Of a stretch of DNA of 20,720 bases, positions 7,986 to 18,560 are shown piece after piece (the first letter of the stretch is position 1; the number at the start of each line of letters is the position of its first letter). This stretch comes from Isoetes engelmannii. Lineage: Eukaryota > Streptophyta > Lycopodiopsida > Isoetales > Isoetaceae. The notes under the pieces are model-generated. The model ran no database searches, was not told the origin of the DNA, and saw nothing but the letters and a program-made list of their open reading frames with translations. A program made the position numbers and the translations under genes. The stretch spans positions 1-20,720 of the forward strand of contig JAANSK020278491.1 in assembly GCA_011763485.2 (NCBI GenBank). Reading direction: 5' to 3'.

Positions 7986-9432
7986 TTGCAAGCTTGCAAG
8001 TTGTCCGCTCGACCATTCACTGTGGATGCATTGTTGCAGCAAGCTACTGCGCGCTTGGATCGCGCCCAGCGTCGAGAAGCGGCTAGGGATCCTCGACATT
8101 ATGAATATGATGTGGAAGATGCTCGATATCGTTCCAAAGGATCCTCGGCACCACCCACTCCTCGTGGTTCCTGTCCAAATTCACCCCCATGTTCCCGTTG
8201 TTCTCACCCCCCGTCACCGGATCAGCAATATCAGACCTCTATGTTTGAGAACCTTAATGCCTCGATTCCTCTGCCGCCGTCCCCATTTTTGTCCCGTCCT
8301 GCTTCACCACGGACGAGGATTCAATTCTCTTTTACTGAACATGGAATTCCCTTTCCTTTACCACCAGACTCGCCATCTGCCCTTCCTCTCAATGTTTATA
8401 CTATGGGAGTTCAGGATAACCTGGTTGATGAGGCTGGAAACCCTGTTACCAAGCCTCAGGGTTCGAGGCCTCCCCCTATTTCCCTGGGTCCTTCGGCTAC
8501 CTATGCCAATTACACAGGTGTTACTTTGCCCTCGGTCACTCAGATTTTACATCATTATTCGACTGGTAACCCTCATTCCCAGTATGTTACACAGTCGATG
8601 CCCAACCCGGGACAACAATTTAGTATGGCACCGCCAAATCTATAGTTTAACCAGCACTATTCTCCACCTGGAGGATATTCTGGCAATAATCTGAGGTTGA
8701 ATTCCCCTTCTTTGGCAATGCCAAGGGTAAACCCCTGGACTCAAGTGCTGACGCTCATAAATGGACGAATTTGAGGCCCTTGCCATCCTCAATGGGCATG
8801 ACTCGCCTCGCATCAAGTTTCATATTTTTTCCACTACACTCAAAGGTGCCCCTCATGAGTGGCTCATGGCCAATAAAAATCACTGGAAAGAAGATTGGGA
8901 TGCTATGAAGAAAGTGTTCCTTGAGCACTATTCGTCCCTAGCAGATGAACAACAACTGTTGAATGAACTCAATAATCTTCGACAGATACCTCCTGAGACA
9001 GCACGAGATTTTGTTGACCGAATGTTGATCTTAGTGAGTAAGCTCAAGGAGTATCCCACTAAGAGCCAGATCCTTGTTTGGTTTCTCCAAGGTCTGCCTC
9101 CAGAGATTCGGGTGATGACTGAGTATTTAAGGCCCACTTCACTGGAACAAGCTATTGAGTTGGTGAATCACTCGGTACACATCACGGAACGTAATATGGT
9201 ACCGCCTGTGTTAGTGCCACAGAATTCTGTAGAACCGCGCCAGCAACAGAGATCTCAGATCTGGTGCCACGCTTGCAAGTACCAAGGCCATATGGCCAAT
9301 GAGTGCAATAAAGGACAAGAACAGTACTTCTGCAAGCGCTGCAATATCAACACTCACAACACAGACCAGTGCACGCAATCCAACCCCACGCCTTATCGGC
9401 AGAAGTTGGTATATCAAGTTCAGACCACTTAA
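7986..9432 (+). pseudogene. Gag region of the large retrotransposon
   Basis: Encodes the structural Gag polyprotein that would form virus-like particles in the cytoplasm. The N-terminal part (to about 8640) is proline- and serine-rich, with an RLDRAQRREAARDPRHYEY segment near its start. The retrotransposon-gag capsid region spans about 8790-9170 (FSTTLKGAPHEWL, WDAMKKVFLEHY, LNNLRQIPPETARDFVDRM, QGLPPEIR). The nucleocapsid has two CX2CX4HX4C knuckles at about 9264-9380 (CHACKYQGHMANEC and CKRCNINTHNTDQC), with a third knuckle-like sequence just downstream (about 9499-9540). The region is broken. No convincing ATG was identified. Confidence 0.8.
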
Positions 9433-9625
9433 CCGCAGCAGAATCAATGACAAAGTCAGCAAAATCAGAAGCAGTTTGATCCATCCCAGTTGAAGTGTTA
9501 TGCATGTTAGCAGTTTGGTCACACCACAGCCACTTGTCCACAGTTACCGGAAGTGCAAGTGCAACAGCCAGGCACTAATGAGTATGCTTCGGTAAGACTC
9601 ACTGCTTATCAGATGTGGGTGGCTA

Positions 9626-11347
9626 ATGGTAAACAAGGGCCCCCTCCACGTAGCAAACGACACCAGGTATCAGAATCGGAATCAACAGGGTCGACAACCA
9701 GAGCAACAAGCACAACAGGAGATCATGGATGCAATCCAGCCCACACAGTCTTCAAATTGGGTTGGTATAGTGGCACATCAAACACAGGGCTCATGCCCTT
9801 ATGCTCTTTCTTCACTAGACACTCAGCCTTCGTTCGCAGTGGACGTAGTTCTCCACACTAAGACTGTTCACTTTGCTCAGGACAAGGAGAAGTTGATGCC
9901 TCACGTGATGCCCAAGCTCCGTGAGAGCATCCTCCGTTTGATGGAACAAGCTGAAGGTCGCACACTTGCTAATGTTCATGCCACTACCCATGCCCGACAG
10001 AGTGCTGACGCTACTACGAACCCTGGTCCCTCTTCTTCAGCTCCACGTTCTCCTAGAAAGGGTAAGTACCCGAATATATCAGCTGAAGTTGAGCTCTTGA
10101 AGGAGGTTTCTCAATCTCTCCCCAAAGAAGCTGCCCCAGTGGATCCTGTCGATCCACTGTCTCATGTGCCCTTAGAACTACAAGAGGAACTTGCTAAGAT
10201 CAAGATTCCCTTGAGTCTCACCACTATTCTGAAGCTTTGTCCGGCTCTCCGTGAACAGCTGCCACTACCCACTGTGCTTGTTGGAGCAGTTGCAACCTCC
10301 ACTCCCACGGTTCATGCGATAGTGGGCAGTCAGCCGGTCAACCATGTGCAAATTGATGTTGGAAGTGCTGTTAATCTCATCACAGATAAGTTAAGGCGCC
10401 AGCTTGGGATTAAACAGCTATACAGGGCACCATATGATATCAAGTTGGCTAATGGCCATATCACACGACCTCAGGGCGTGACTCCAAAGATAAATATTAG
10501 CATTGGTGATCTCACCTTCAATCTTGAGTTTGGTGTATGGAAGGCTGGTGAAGATCATGGTGATTACGAGATTCTAGTGGGTAGGCCATTTTTGCGCCAA
10601 GCCAAAAGCATCCACTATTGGGCAAATGACCAACTGGTCATCACTAATGGACACTTGACCGCCACTATGGATCTGGAAACAGGTCAAATCATTTATGTCG
10701 ACAACACTGAACCCTCACTTTCTGATAGTGATGATGAGGTTGTTCAGAACACCTTTCAAGTGCAAGCTCCTCCCACAGCCTTGCCTGCAGGCTTGCCACT
10801 ATCCTCCTATCCGGAGTATGTTGATCCTTGGAGTGAAATGACACTGGACAATGATGAAGCAGTGGCTGCGTTGATAGACCCCTATCTCACACCCTGCCAT
10901 ATGGTCCACACTGTGGACCTCTTGGATGAAGAAGACTTGGAGCCCCTCCCTTCCACGGAGATAAGCGCCCCCATTCCAGAACCCACAACTGTGGAGGCTT
11001 CTGATGATACGCCTCCCTCAAAGGACACTGAGGACGTTCGACCCCCTTTGTTCTTTCACACCGCTAGTGCTGAGCTGCCAGTGGTACTGTCTCCACCAGC
11101 TCACACTGTCACTGAGAATGATGTGGTCCTCCACATTCAAACCCCTGAAGTTGAAATAGTGCATCTTGGCACTAAGCAACCCATTCGCATTGCTGCTAGA
11201 CTCCCCGAGTTGTATCGCAGCCGTGCAATTGCTCTTTTTCAGAAGTTCAAGCATATTTTCGCCTGGAGCTATAAGGATTTACGTGCCATTAAGAAGGAGC
11301 TAGGGGAACTCACTATTCCCACTAAGCCCAATGCCCGTCCCATCTAG
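9626..11347 (+). pseudogene. Pol N-terminal part: protease region and acidic linker
   Basis: A long open stretch joining the nucleocapsid end to the reverse transcriptase. An aspartic-protease-like fold is suggested at about 10310-10640: VQIDVGSAVNLIT at the position of the catalytic loop, a flap-like region, then DYEILVGRPFLRQ, which is typical after the Ty3/gypsy protease. From about 10700 to 11150 comes an acidic, proline-rich linker. The RT N-terminus then begins (ARLPELYRSRAIALFQKF, FAWSYKDL). Such a linker is common in plant Ty3/gypsy Pol proteins. The enzyme would process Gag-Pol. Confidence 0.75.
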
Positions 11348-12050
11348 CAACGACAGTACAGGCTCAACCCAAATTATAGTGACCGCGTGAAAGCAGAAAT
11401 TGACAAGCTTTTAGAAGCAGGACTGATTTACGAGGTCAAACATTCAGAATGGGTGAGCCCAATTGTAATTGCACTAAAACATAATGGCAAGATCCGCATT
11501 TGCGTGGATTATCGGAAGCTCAATGCGGCCACGGAGCGTGACCACTTCCCGCTCCCCTTCACTGATCAAGTTTTGGAAGCAGTGGCAGGACATGAGATGT
11601 ATTCCTTCATGGATGGTTTTTCGGGATACAATCAGATCTCTATCAAGCCTGAGGATCAGTTAAAGACCACTTTCACCACGCCATGGGGCTCTTTTGCCTA
11701 TAAAGTGGTGCCATTTGGGTTGCCCAATTCTCCGTCCACGTTTCAGCGCATTATACTCTCCGTTTTCCAGGATTTCATGAAGAATGATCCATTTTTGCAG
11801 ATTTTCCAGGATGATTTCTCTGCTTACAGCACTATGGACTCTCATCTTGATAAGTTGGAGTTGGTCTTCCAGAAGTGTGACGAATCTGGTATCAGCCTTA
11901 ATCCAGAAAAATGCACGTTTTGTGTCACTTCTGGTGTGCTTTTTGGGCACGTTGTTAGTCGTCATGGTATCACTACTGATCCGGCCAAGATCAGCTGTGT
12001 TCTAAAGGCTTAAGCTCCCACCAACATCAAGGAGACTCGATCTTTTCTTG
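11348..12050 (+). pseudogene. Reverse transcriptase domain
   Basis: Ty3/gypsy reverse transcriptase, which copies element RNA into DNA inside particles. Visible blocks are EIDKLLEAGLIYEVKHSEWV, then IRICVDYRKLNAAT, MYSFMDGFSGYNQISI, TTPWGSFAYKVVPFGLPNSP, STFQRI, FQDDFSAYS at the catalytic motif position, and LNPEKCTF. The order and spacing match the family well. The region belongs to a broken Pol. Confidence 0.9.
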
Positions 12051-12703
12051 GTAAAGTGAACTATTACTCTACTTTTATTCCAGGGTTGGCAGCCAAGGCT
12101 GACCCTATTCACAAGCTCACTGGGGATGAGTCCAACTGGGCATGGACTTCCCAAGCTGATGCTGCCTTCAAGGAGTTAAAAGTATTGCTGACACAAGCTC
12201 CCGTGCTTGTTCCTCCTCAATGGGACAAGCCGTTTCATGTTCACGTCGATGTCTCTGCCTTTGCAATAGGTGTTGTACTATCTCAAGAGTATGAAAAAGG
12301 ACTTGATCGTCCCATTCGGTTTGCGAGCAGGAAGCTGAACTCAGCTGAGAAGAACTATTCTGCCACGGAACGTGAAGCCTTGCGGCTCATCTTTTGTATT
12401 AAAAGGTTCCGCCACTATCTTCTTGGTAGCCAAATCAAGTTTTTTGTGTACCATCAAGCACTCCTGTATTTGATCAATAAGACCATGCCAACTGGCCGAA
12501 TTGCTCGTTGGGTGCTGCTCTTGCAGGAGTTTGGCCCTTTTGAGATCATTCACAAACCTGGAAAATCCCATATAGTGCCTGATTATCTCTCACGGATCCA
12601 CACTGATGACCCTTCTTCAGGTGTATCAGATGCATTTCTGGATGCACCATTGTTTCTAGTCACGACCACGCCTCACTGGATGACTATGGGCACTACCTCT
12701 TAA
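12051..12703 (+). pseudogene. RNase H domain of Pol
   Basis: Follows the RT connection segment (FIPGLAAKADPIHKLTG). The RNase H core reads FHVHVDVSAFAIGVVLSQ, then RPIRFASRKLNSAEKNYSAT, EREALRLIFCIKRFRHYLLG and KPGKSHIVPDYLSRI, as in Ty3/gypsy elements. It would degrade the RNA strand during reverse transcription. A second archaeal-type RNase H, common in some Tat elements, was not found between this domain and the integrase. Confidence 0.88.
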
Positions 12704-12747
12704 CCGACACACTACCTGCGGAGGACCCCACTCTCCCCCAGGCCAAA

Positions 12748-13985
12748 TTGAAGGCTCGCCGTCAACAGTTTCTTAGAGAAGTTAAAGACTTCACTATGAT
12801 TTTTGGTCATCTCTACAAAAGAGGTAAAGATATGGTTTTGAGACGTTGTGTTCTCCCTCATGAGATTCCAAACATTGTTAAGCAAGCACATGAAAGACTT
12901 GGCAGTGGACACTTCGCTGGAGATGCCACGGCCAGAAAATTTTTGCTTGCAGGCTATTATTGGCCCACTCTATTCAAGGATGCTCATGCTCACGCCCGCA
13001 CTTGTGATGTCTGTCAAAGGGTAGGAAGACCCACGGCACGGGACGCTTTACCCTTGACTCCTGTTGCCACGCCCACTCCCTTCAGCAAATGGGGAATGGA
13101 TTTTATTGGTCCTATTGATCCTCCTGCCACTGGCTCACGTGCACGGTATATTTTGGTTCTCACTGATTATGCCATTAAATGGGCTGAGGCTTGTGCGTTA
13201 CCTGATAACACGGCAGCGAGCACGGCACGTGTCTTGTATACTCAGATCATCACACGATTTGGTTTACCCACTGAGCTAGTTAGTGACCGTGGAGTGCATT
13301 TTGTTAACAACACTATCAAGGAACTCACTGACTACCTTCATATCCATCACCGGAAAAGCACGCCCTATTATCCTCAAGGAAATGGACTTGTTGAAAGCAC
13401 TAACAAGACATTGCTGAACATTTTGAAGAAGATTTGTGGTGCATCTAGGAAAGATTGGCACGAGAAGTTACCCACTGTGTTATGGGCATATATAACACTA
13501 TGTACAAGGTTTCCACTGGACAGACTCCATTTCGCCTTGTGTATGGTCAAGAGGCACTCATGTCGTTTGAGTACGTGCTACCGACACTCAAGTTTTAGGT
13601 GGCCACTATGCATGACCCTCCTGCAGCACTAAAGGAACGAGTTTTCCAACTGGAAAAATTGGATGAGTTAAGGCGTGATGCCTATCTCAGAGTTCTCACG
13701 GGCAAACAGCTAACTAAACGTTGGCATGATGATAAATTGCTCAAGAAAAAGTTCAACAAGGGTGATTTAGTTTTGCTTTATGATTCTCGATACAAGAATC
13801 ATCCCGGGAAGTTGAAATTTTGTTGGCTTGGACCATATCAGATTGACGAAGTTGTGAAACCTGGTGTTTTCCAGTTAAGTGAACTAGATGGAACTCCATT
13901 ACCTTCACTTGTTAATGGGTTCCGATTAAAGACATTCAGGACACAGGACAATTTCAACAAAGATGACAGTTCTGATACAGACTAA
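12748..13985 (+). pseudogene. Integrase with zinc-binding, catalytic and GPY/F-type domains
   Basis: Inserts the DNA copy into the genome. The N-terminal HHCC zinc-binding module is at about 12889-13020 (HERLGSGHF, then CDVCQR). The catalytic core has WGMDFIGPID, LVSDRGVHFVNN and YPQGNGLVESTNKTL, giving the D, D and E positions. The C-terminal part is rich in lysine (LLKKKFNKGDLVLLYDSR) and contains WLGPYQI, the GPY/F module found in Ty3/gypsy integrases. No chromodomain follows. The coding sequence is broken. Confidence 0.88.
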
Positions 13986-14039
13986 CAAGAAGACACATAG
14001 ACGTTTTCAAAAACTTTGGTTTTTATATTATCTCGCAAA

Positions 14040-14045
14040 AATAAA
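14040..14045 (+). terminator. Possible polyadenylation signal after pol
   Basis: AATAAA lies about 55 bp after the end of the integrase coding region, in the short gap before the convergent antisense ORF. It may be chance in AT-rich sequence. Confidence 0.25.
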
Positions 14046-14102
14046 AAGCTTACATCCACAAAATTTTTCTACATAGCGCTATCTATTTACAATATGTACA
14101 AG

Positions 14103-14435
14103 TTAAGTGGTCCACTTCCATTCGCGCACCACGCCGGAGTCATCAGTTTCCTTCCACTTATTATACTCGCCAGCATGCAGATCATGGTGAGGAGACATTG
14201 CTACCCGCAGGATGTTGTACATCCCACTTCGCCAGTCATAGTCCAGATGCAAAATTACTTCGATGGGCATTCCCCTTTCATCCTCCGGATCATCCAACCG
14301 GCCTGCAGGCCATCCATCCATTGGAATGCCGCGGTTCTTCAACCGGAATAGATCCATCCAGTCCATTTTGCAGGTTAGCCATTCCATACAGAACAATGGT
14401 TTCGTCGTAGGACAAGTATTCACTCTGATGGACAT
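14103..14435 (-). CDS. Antisense extra ORF, unrecognised 110-residue protein
   Basis: A minus-strand ORF inside the plus-strand retrotransposon, convergent with pol (about 118 bp between their ends). It starts with ATG at 14435; an in-frame TGA two codons upstream makes this the first possible start. The product is rich in W, D, E and M and looks protein-like: it has GWPAGRLDDPEDERGMPIEV, then LHLDYDWRSGMYNILRVAMS and HAGEYNKWKETDD. No signal peptide or membrane segment is seen. A minus-strand TATAAAAG (14525-14518) lies 83 bp upstream of the ATG, which fits a promoter. Antisense extra ORFs between integrase and the 3' LTR are known in the Tat lineage, but I do not recognise this family. It could be a chance ORF; composition and TATA spacing argue against that. 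Confidence 0.5.
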   Translation of the reverse strand: MSIRVNTCPTTKPLFCMEWLTCKMDWMDLFRLKNRGIPMDGWPAGRLDDPEDERGMPIEVILHLDYDWRSGMYNILRVAMSPHHDLHAGEYNKWKETDDSGVVREWKWTT

Positions 14436-14517
14436 TCCTCAGTGGAAAAGACAGCACTGATGCAGCAGGCGCAGGAAGAGCTTGGTAAACTGGTGCTTAA
14501 CTGAGCCTAAGTCTTGC

Positions 14518-14525
14518 CTTTTATA
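14518..14525 (-). promoter_or_regulatory. TATA box for the antisense ORF
   Basis: On the minus strand the sequence reads AGGCTATAAAAGGC, a near-ideal plant TATA box. With transcription starting about 30 bp downstream (near 14490), the leader would be about 55 bases long. Confidence 0.5.
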
Positions 14526-14529
14526 GCCT

Positions 14530-14880
14530 CACCGAATGCCCAGCTGGCCAGCGCAACTGCCGTGCTTAATTATGGGAATATTTTGTGGCATCTGCCAACC
14601 CCTGTCCATATTTTCATACTCCGCAGAAAATCTACGGCGTATTTCTGCTCACTTTATCGAGTTGCCTTTCTTAATTGCGTCTGGAGACGTCTTTTTGTAC
14701 CAGTAATTCTCATTATTACGGGGCCTTCACGCCAGCGCATCCTCACCGTTGGATCAACTGATCTCAACCGTTGGAGCTTTACTCTCTTTTACAGCCGTTA
14801 AGGCATGCCGCCCCAAACGTCACCCTCTGGATCTTTGCCATCTGGCAACACTGAAGGGTCATGATTCTTCGGCTGGAGAC
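14530..14880. promoter_or_regulatory. Putative divergent promoter region
   Basis: About 350 bp lie between two outward-facing TATA boxes. Three CCGTT motifs occur at 14746-14750, 14768-14772 and 14795-14799, with CAACTG at 14756-14761. These resemble Myb-type binding cores. The stretch has no coding look in either direction. Its role as a bidirectional promoter is inferred from layout only. Confidence 0.4.
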
Positions 14881-14881
14881 A

Positions 14882-14890
14882 CTATAAGAA
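14882..14890 (+). promoter_or_regulatory. TATA box for the sense extra ORF
   Basis: CTATAAGAA stands about 110 bp before an ATG at 14992, which has a good context (GCTATGGCC). The intervening sequence is CT-rich (CTCTATCATCTCTCC, TTCTTCTCTCTCC), as in many plant 5' leaders. A subgenomic transcript for the extra ORF, independent of the LTR, is plausible. Confidence 0.5.
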
Positions 14891-14991
14891 CCCCTTTGCC
14901 AAAAGGCACGAACCCTATCGTCTCTATCATCTCTCCGTTTGCACCCCTTACTCCTTTTCGTCTCCGGTTCTTCTCTCTCCGATCCTCAGCT

Positions 14992-17585
14992 ATGGCCTCT
15001 TCCAGTCGCCAAATCTCCCTTCTAGCTCGAAAAGCCTGGACTTTGCCACTGCTACCCCTTCGGACACTCTTACACAGTCTGATTTAGATCTGCTCGAGCG
15101 CCTGAAGCTCTCCGAATTTGTGGCCTTGGAGGATCCCATGTTGCATAAGGAGCAGATCTGCGAATTCATTGCCTGTCTCTCCCAACAAGGTGATCGTATT
15201 TTGACTGTTGTTTCTGGTAAGGTTATGCATATTTCTAAAGCTGCCTTGCACCAAATCTTCAAGTTATCAGAATGTTCTGAGGGCCTCGGTTACCATGTTT
15301 TGGAAAAGTATGATATCACTCAATTCCCTGTTGTTCCATACTCCCCATATATGAAGCTCACTACGCTTACATGCCCTCATCCAGGGTTCGTCAAATTTTT
15401 ATGGAGGCATTTTTTGGGACAACCAATCTCCAATACCGGTATCAACAGGTTTGTCTATAATCTTGCCCAGGTTGCTATTCATACCCAATTTTCAATTGAT
15501 TGGGCAGACATCCTGATGCACAAGATCCTTGAAATGGTTAAGGAGCTCAGAAAAAATCCCCTTCAGAAGAAGATGGTATCCATTGCTGGTCACTTCCAGC
15601 ATATTATAAATTTTTATGTTCCTCCACAGGAGCCGGCTCATGAGCAACCTTCATTTTCTCAGTCCCGCACTTCAATCCCTCACCGGATTGCAGCACTTGA
15701 TGGGATAGACAATGAAGAAGTTCACTTGGCTGGACCCCTACCTCCTCCAGTGGTGCCCCCTGCTGCAGCAACTGCTACCACGGCAGTGCCTGCCCCGGCA
15801 CGGCCCACTTCGGTCCACCACGTTATTCATATGCCATCTGACGCTGAGCAACGCCAACCTTCTGAAGTGGCTAAACAACAGCACTCTTTTGGATCACATA
15901 ATCGCCACGGTGCAGCCCCCGTACAACCAGCCCGTGCTGCCATATATACATTCCAACGGTTCTGTCAAAGCTTTGTTGTGGATCTTCCTGACCAATGTGA
16001 GCAACTGCTCGCTAGTGTCACTAAGGATTTAGAGGATGCTGATTTGAAGTTAAGGGACCTCACAGAACTTCATGCCACCCTGGCTCGAGTTGAAGAGTCA
16101 GATCAGAGGAAGCACTCCCAAGTTCTTGCTCTCCGTGAAGAACTGAAGGTTTCCACAGAGGCACAAGCACAACTTCAGTCCCAACTTGCCACTGTCCAAG
16201 GTGAGAATGTGCATCTTCAGACACAACTCACTACACAGATGGAGTCCCTGCGCAGTGTGTAAGACAGCTGGAATAAGACACAGGATTCCCATCGAGCACT
16301 TCAGCACGCTCATGCTCAGGCACTGCAAAAAGCCACTGCTCTTGAACTCCAAGCTCAGGTTGAACTATTGCAAGGCCAAATGCAGGCACTACAGATCTCA
16401 AAGACGGCTGCTGAAGTTGAAATAGCTCAACTTAAACAGGCCATGCCCACGGCATCATTGGCTGGAGCCTCTCACCGTGGAAGCTCCCAGCGCTATAAAA
16501 AGGCCTTGGAAGATAAGGATCGTAGGATTCTTACTCTTGTAAATAAACAGAAAGATTTGCAGCAGTATGGTGAGCAGAACAAAATTCTTGCTGCTAAATA
16601 TTACGAGGTCGCTACGCAAATACCTCAAGATTTCCCTGTCCCTGGTTCTTACCAGGATTATGTTCTCTCCCGTAAGCACTTGTTTCTGCTTACGTGGCTT
16701 TCACATGGTGGTGATATTAGTGGCGCCCTACAAACTGAAGACATCTTGCGCCTGTGGCCGGAACTATCAGCTGAGACCAAGGGAACACTCACTGCCCTGA
16801 TTCTTTATGGCCACCTGGCCCCACAAGATGAAGAAGCCTTCATCTTCCGTGCTGTAGCCCCACTAGCGTATGTAATGCATGATTTCTATCTGGGCCATCA
16901 TTTTCAGAGATTCACTGCCACTAATCCTCTAGATATTCCACCACAAAGGGAGCCTGCTATGCCCCTTGATTCACAGAATAGCTGTCTTCGGGATCCTGAT
17001 CAGGTTGCCCTGATGACAACCCAGTACATGCCGGAACTTGCAAGAGAACTGGATCCTTGGATTCTCGAAATTGTGGAAGAGCTCACCATTTGCATGAATA
17101 ACCCATCTGGGTTTGGCTTTGCCCAGTTGTATCTTCAGTATGTGGGCACTTTCAAGATGTTGCAAAAGTTTTTGCAAGAACAGACTCCACCCACTGAATG
17201 GGAGCCATCAAGTGTTCAGTCTTTAATGGCATTTTCAGCACTAGAAAACTTGCGTCGCCAAGTCACGGTAGACATTCTCGCTATCTATGATGATGTCACC
17301 AAGCCTTCTTGGGTAAATAATGAACGATTTGAGGAGAGCACGTATAAGGAACTTGGTGCATCTCCTCTTCAGCTCACTGTTCATGCCGATTGGCGCAGAG
17401 AAATTTGGACAGAAACAATCAATTTCCATGCTGATTGGACACCACCCAGCATTAGTTCTGATCTCCGCTGGGATCCACGTTTTGTCCGCAGGTATCCATG
17501 GGAAGCAGGCCTTAAATTTGAAGCCTTCAATGCCCTTCAAGTGGCCTCTGACCCTTCAAAGAACGATTGTCTTGTTTCTGGACAT
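14992..17585 (+). pseudogene. Long sense extra ORF of the retrotransposon (unrecognised protein)
   Basis: A protein-like region of more than 800 codons lies between integrase and the nested hAT. In order: a globular N-terminal part at about 15080-15620 (LERLKLSEFVALEDPMLHK, FIACLSQQGDRILTVVSGK, FVKFLWRHFLGQPISNTGIN); a proline/alanine-rich linker at about 15640-15960; heptad-rich coiled coil at about 15990-16480 (LREELKVSTEAQAQLQSQLA, LQTQLTTQMESL, QAQVELLQGQMQAL); then a second globular part at about 16490-17580 (PGSYQDYVLSRKHLFLLTWL, ILRLWPELSAETKGTLTALI). No enzyme motif, signal peptide or membrane segment is evident, which argues against an envelope protein. It is broken. The position matches extra ORFs of Tat-lineage elements. 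Function is unknown. Confidence 0.6.
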
Positions 17586-17590
17586 GCAAA

Positions 17591-17664
17591 TGAATGGCAA
17601 GGTAAAAAAAATGCCATTCAACTTGAATGGCTCTCACAAACGTTGCCCTTCAATTGAATGGCGG
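17591..17664. repeat. Left subterminal motif array of the hAT
   Basis: Contains TGAATGGCAA (17591-17600), the near-perfect palindrome GCCATTCAA-c-TTGAATGGC (17613-17631) and GCCCTTCAATTGAATGGC (17645-17662). The same motif family occurs at 20030-20125 in inverted arrangement, so these are probably the element's terminal repeats and transposase-binding sites. Confidence 0.55.
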
Positions 17665-18014
17665 CCCTAAAAAAAAAAATAGTTTTTAGTGCATATTTTT
17701 TTATCAATTTTATAATATTTCTTTATCATATCCATAATCCATACACATTTGACAACAATAGTACAATACCTACCTAATATACCTATACTATACAACCACC
17801 ATCACCAACCAAACCAACCATTTCAAATAGTAATTACTCTAATCAAAACCACCAGCATTAATTAAACATTTAAAAAAAATTGAATTTGAATCTTGAAAAT
17901 TTCGTAACAAAGAAAGAATTGTGTCGAGCTTTGCAAAACCTGCCGCTTTTTTCCATTGAAGGATGAGGCATGGATTGATCTGATCCCCAGGTCCTGCTGT
18001 GCGGCCAAGCCAGG

Positions 18015-18180
18015 TGATGATTGCAGTGATCTGCCCAATTCGATTTTTGCTACAGTGATAAGCCCAATCCGATTCGTTTTTGCTGCAGACAAAATTTTAT
18101 CAGGTAAGCATTAAGTTTTTATCAAGCATGAAAATTCTTTTGTATTACGTTTTCAAGCACACGAAAATTCTGAATTATCT
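18015..18180 (+). repeat. hAT leader duplication, copy 1
   Basis: About 160 bp is repeated with variation at 18385-18560. Shared phrases are GCAGTGATCTGCCCAATTCG, TGCTGCAGAC-AA-ATTTTATC, AGTTTTTATCAAGCA and CAAGCACACGAAAATTCT. The copy contains CAG|GTAAG (exon end 18103), a consensus 5' splice site. Confidence 0.7.
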
Positions 18181-18384
18181 GTGTGCAATTTTGAAAGGGA
18201 TATCTGAGCTTAAAATGGATTGATCTTTGTTATGATGCAACTGTATTTATGAAAGAGATTCACATTTGAATTTGTCAATCGTGAGCTTAGATTTCATTTT
18301 AACAATGAGAATCCATTGGTGGCTTCAGATGCGAAAATAGGCGTAATATGCAAAAGCCCTTTCAAAGACAGCCAAGCCTTAAAA

Positions 18385-18560
18385 TTGAATGCAGTGATCT
18401 GCCCAATTCGGTTTTTGCAACAATGATCAGCCCAACCCAATGCTGCAGACGAATTTTATCAGGTAAGACCAAAATTCTTATTTAAGCATCAAGTTTTTAT
18501 CAAGCACGAAAATTCTTTTGTATCACATTTATCAAGCACACGAAAATTCTTTTATCAGGT
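18385..18560 (+). repeat. hAT leader duplication, copy 2
   Basis: Second copy of the 18015-18180 unit, starting 370 bp after the first. It also keeps CAG|GTAAG (exon end 18462). Together with the polypyrimidine tract and CAG at 19180-19202, directly before the ATG, this suggests an untranslated first exon with duplicated donor sites and an intron of about 740 or 1100 bp. Confidence 0.65.

Noticed and set aside
14016-14351. Plus-strand open frame opposite the antisense ORF
   Set aside because: Its translation looks like a shadow of the antisense frame and lacks a good start context.
13986-15000. Archaeal-type second RNase H or chromodomain in the large element
   Set aside because: Neither motif set is visible after RNase H or after integrase.
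14992-17585. Envelope gene
   Set aside because: No signal peptide, membrane segment or glycoprotein-like cysteine pattern was seen; coiled coils and a Pro/Ala linker dominate.
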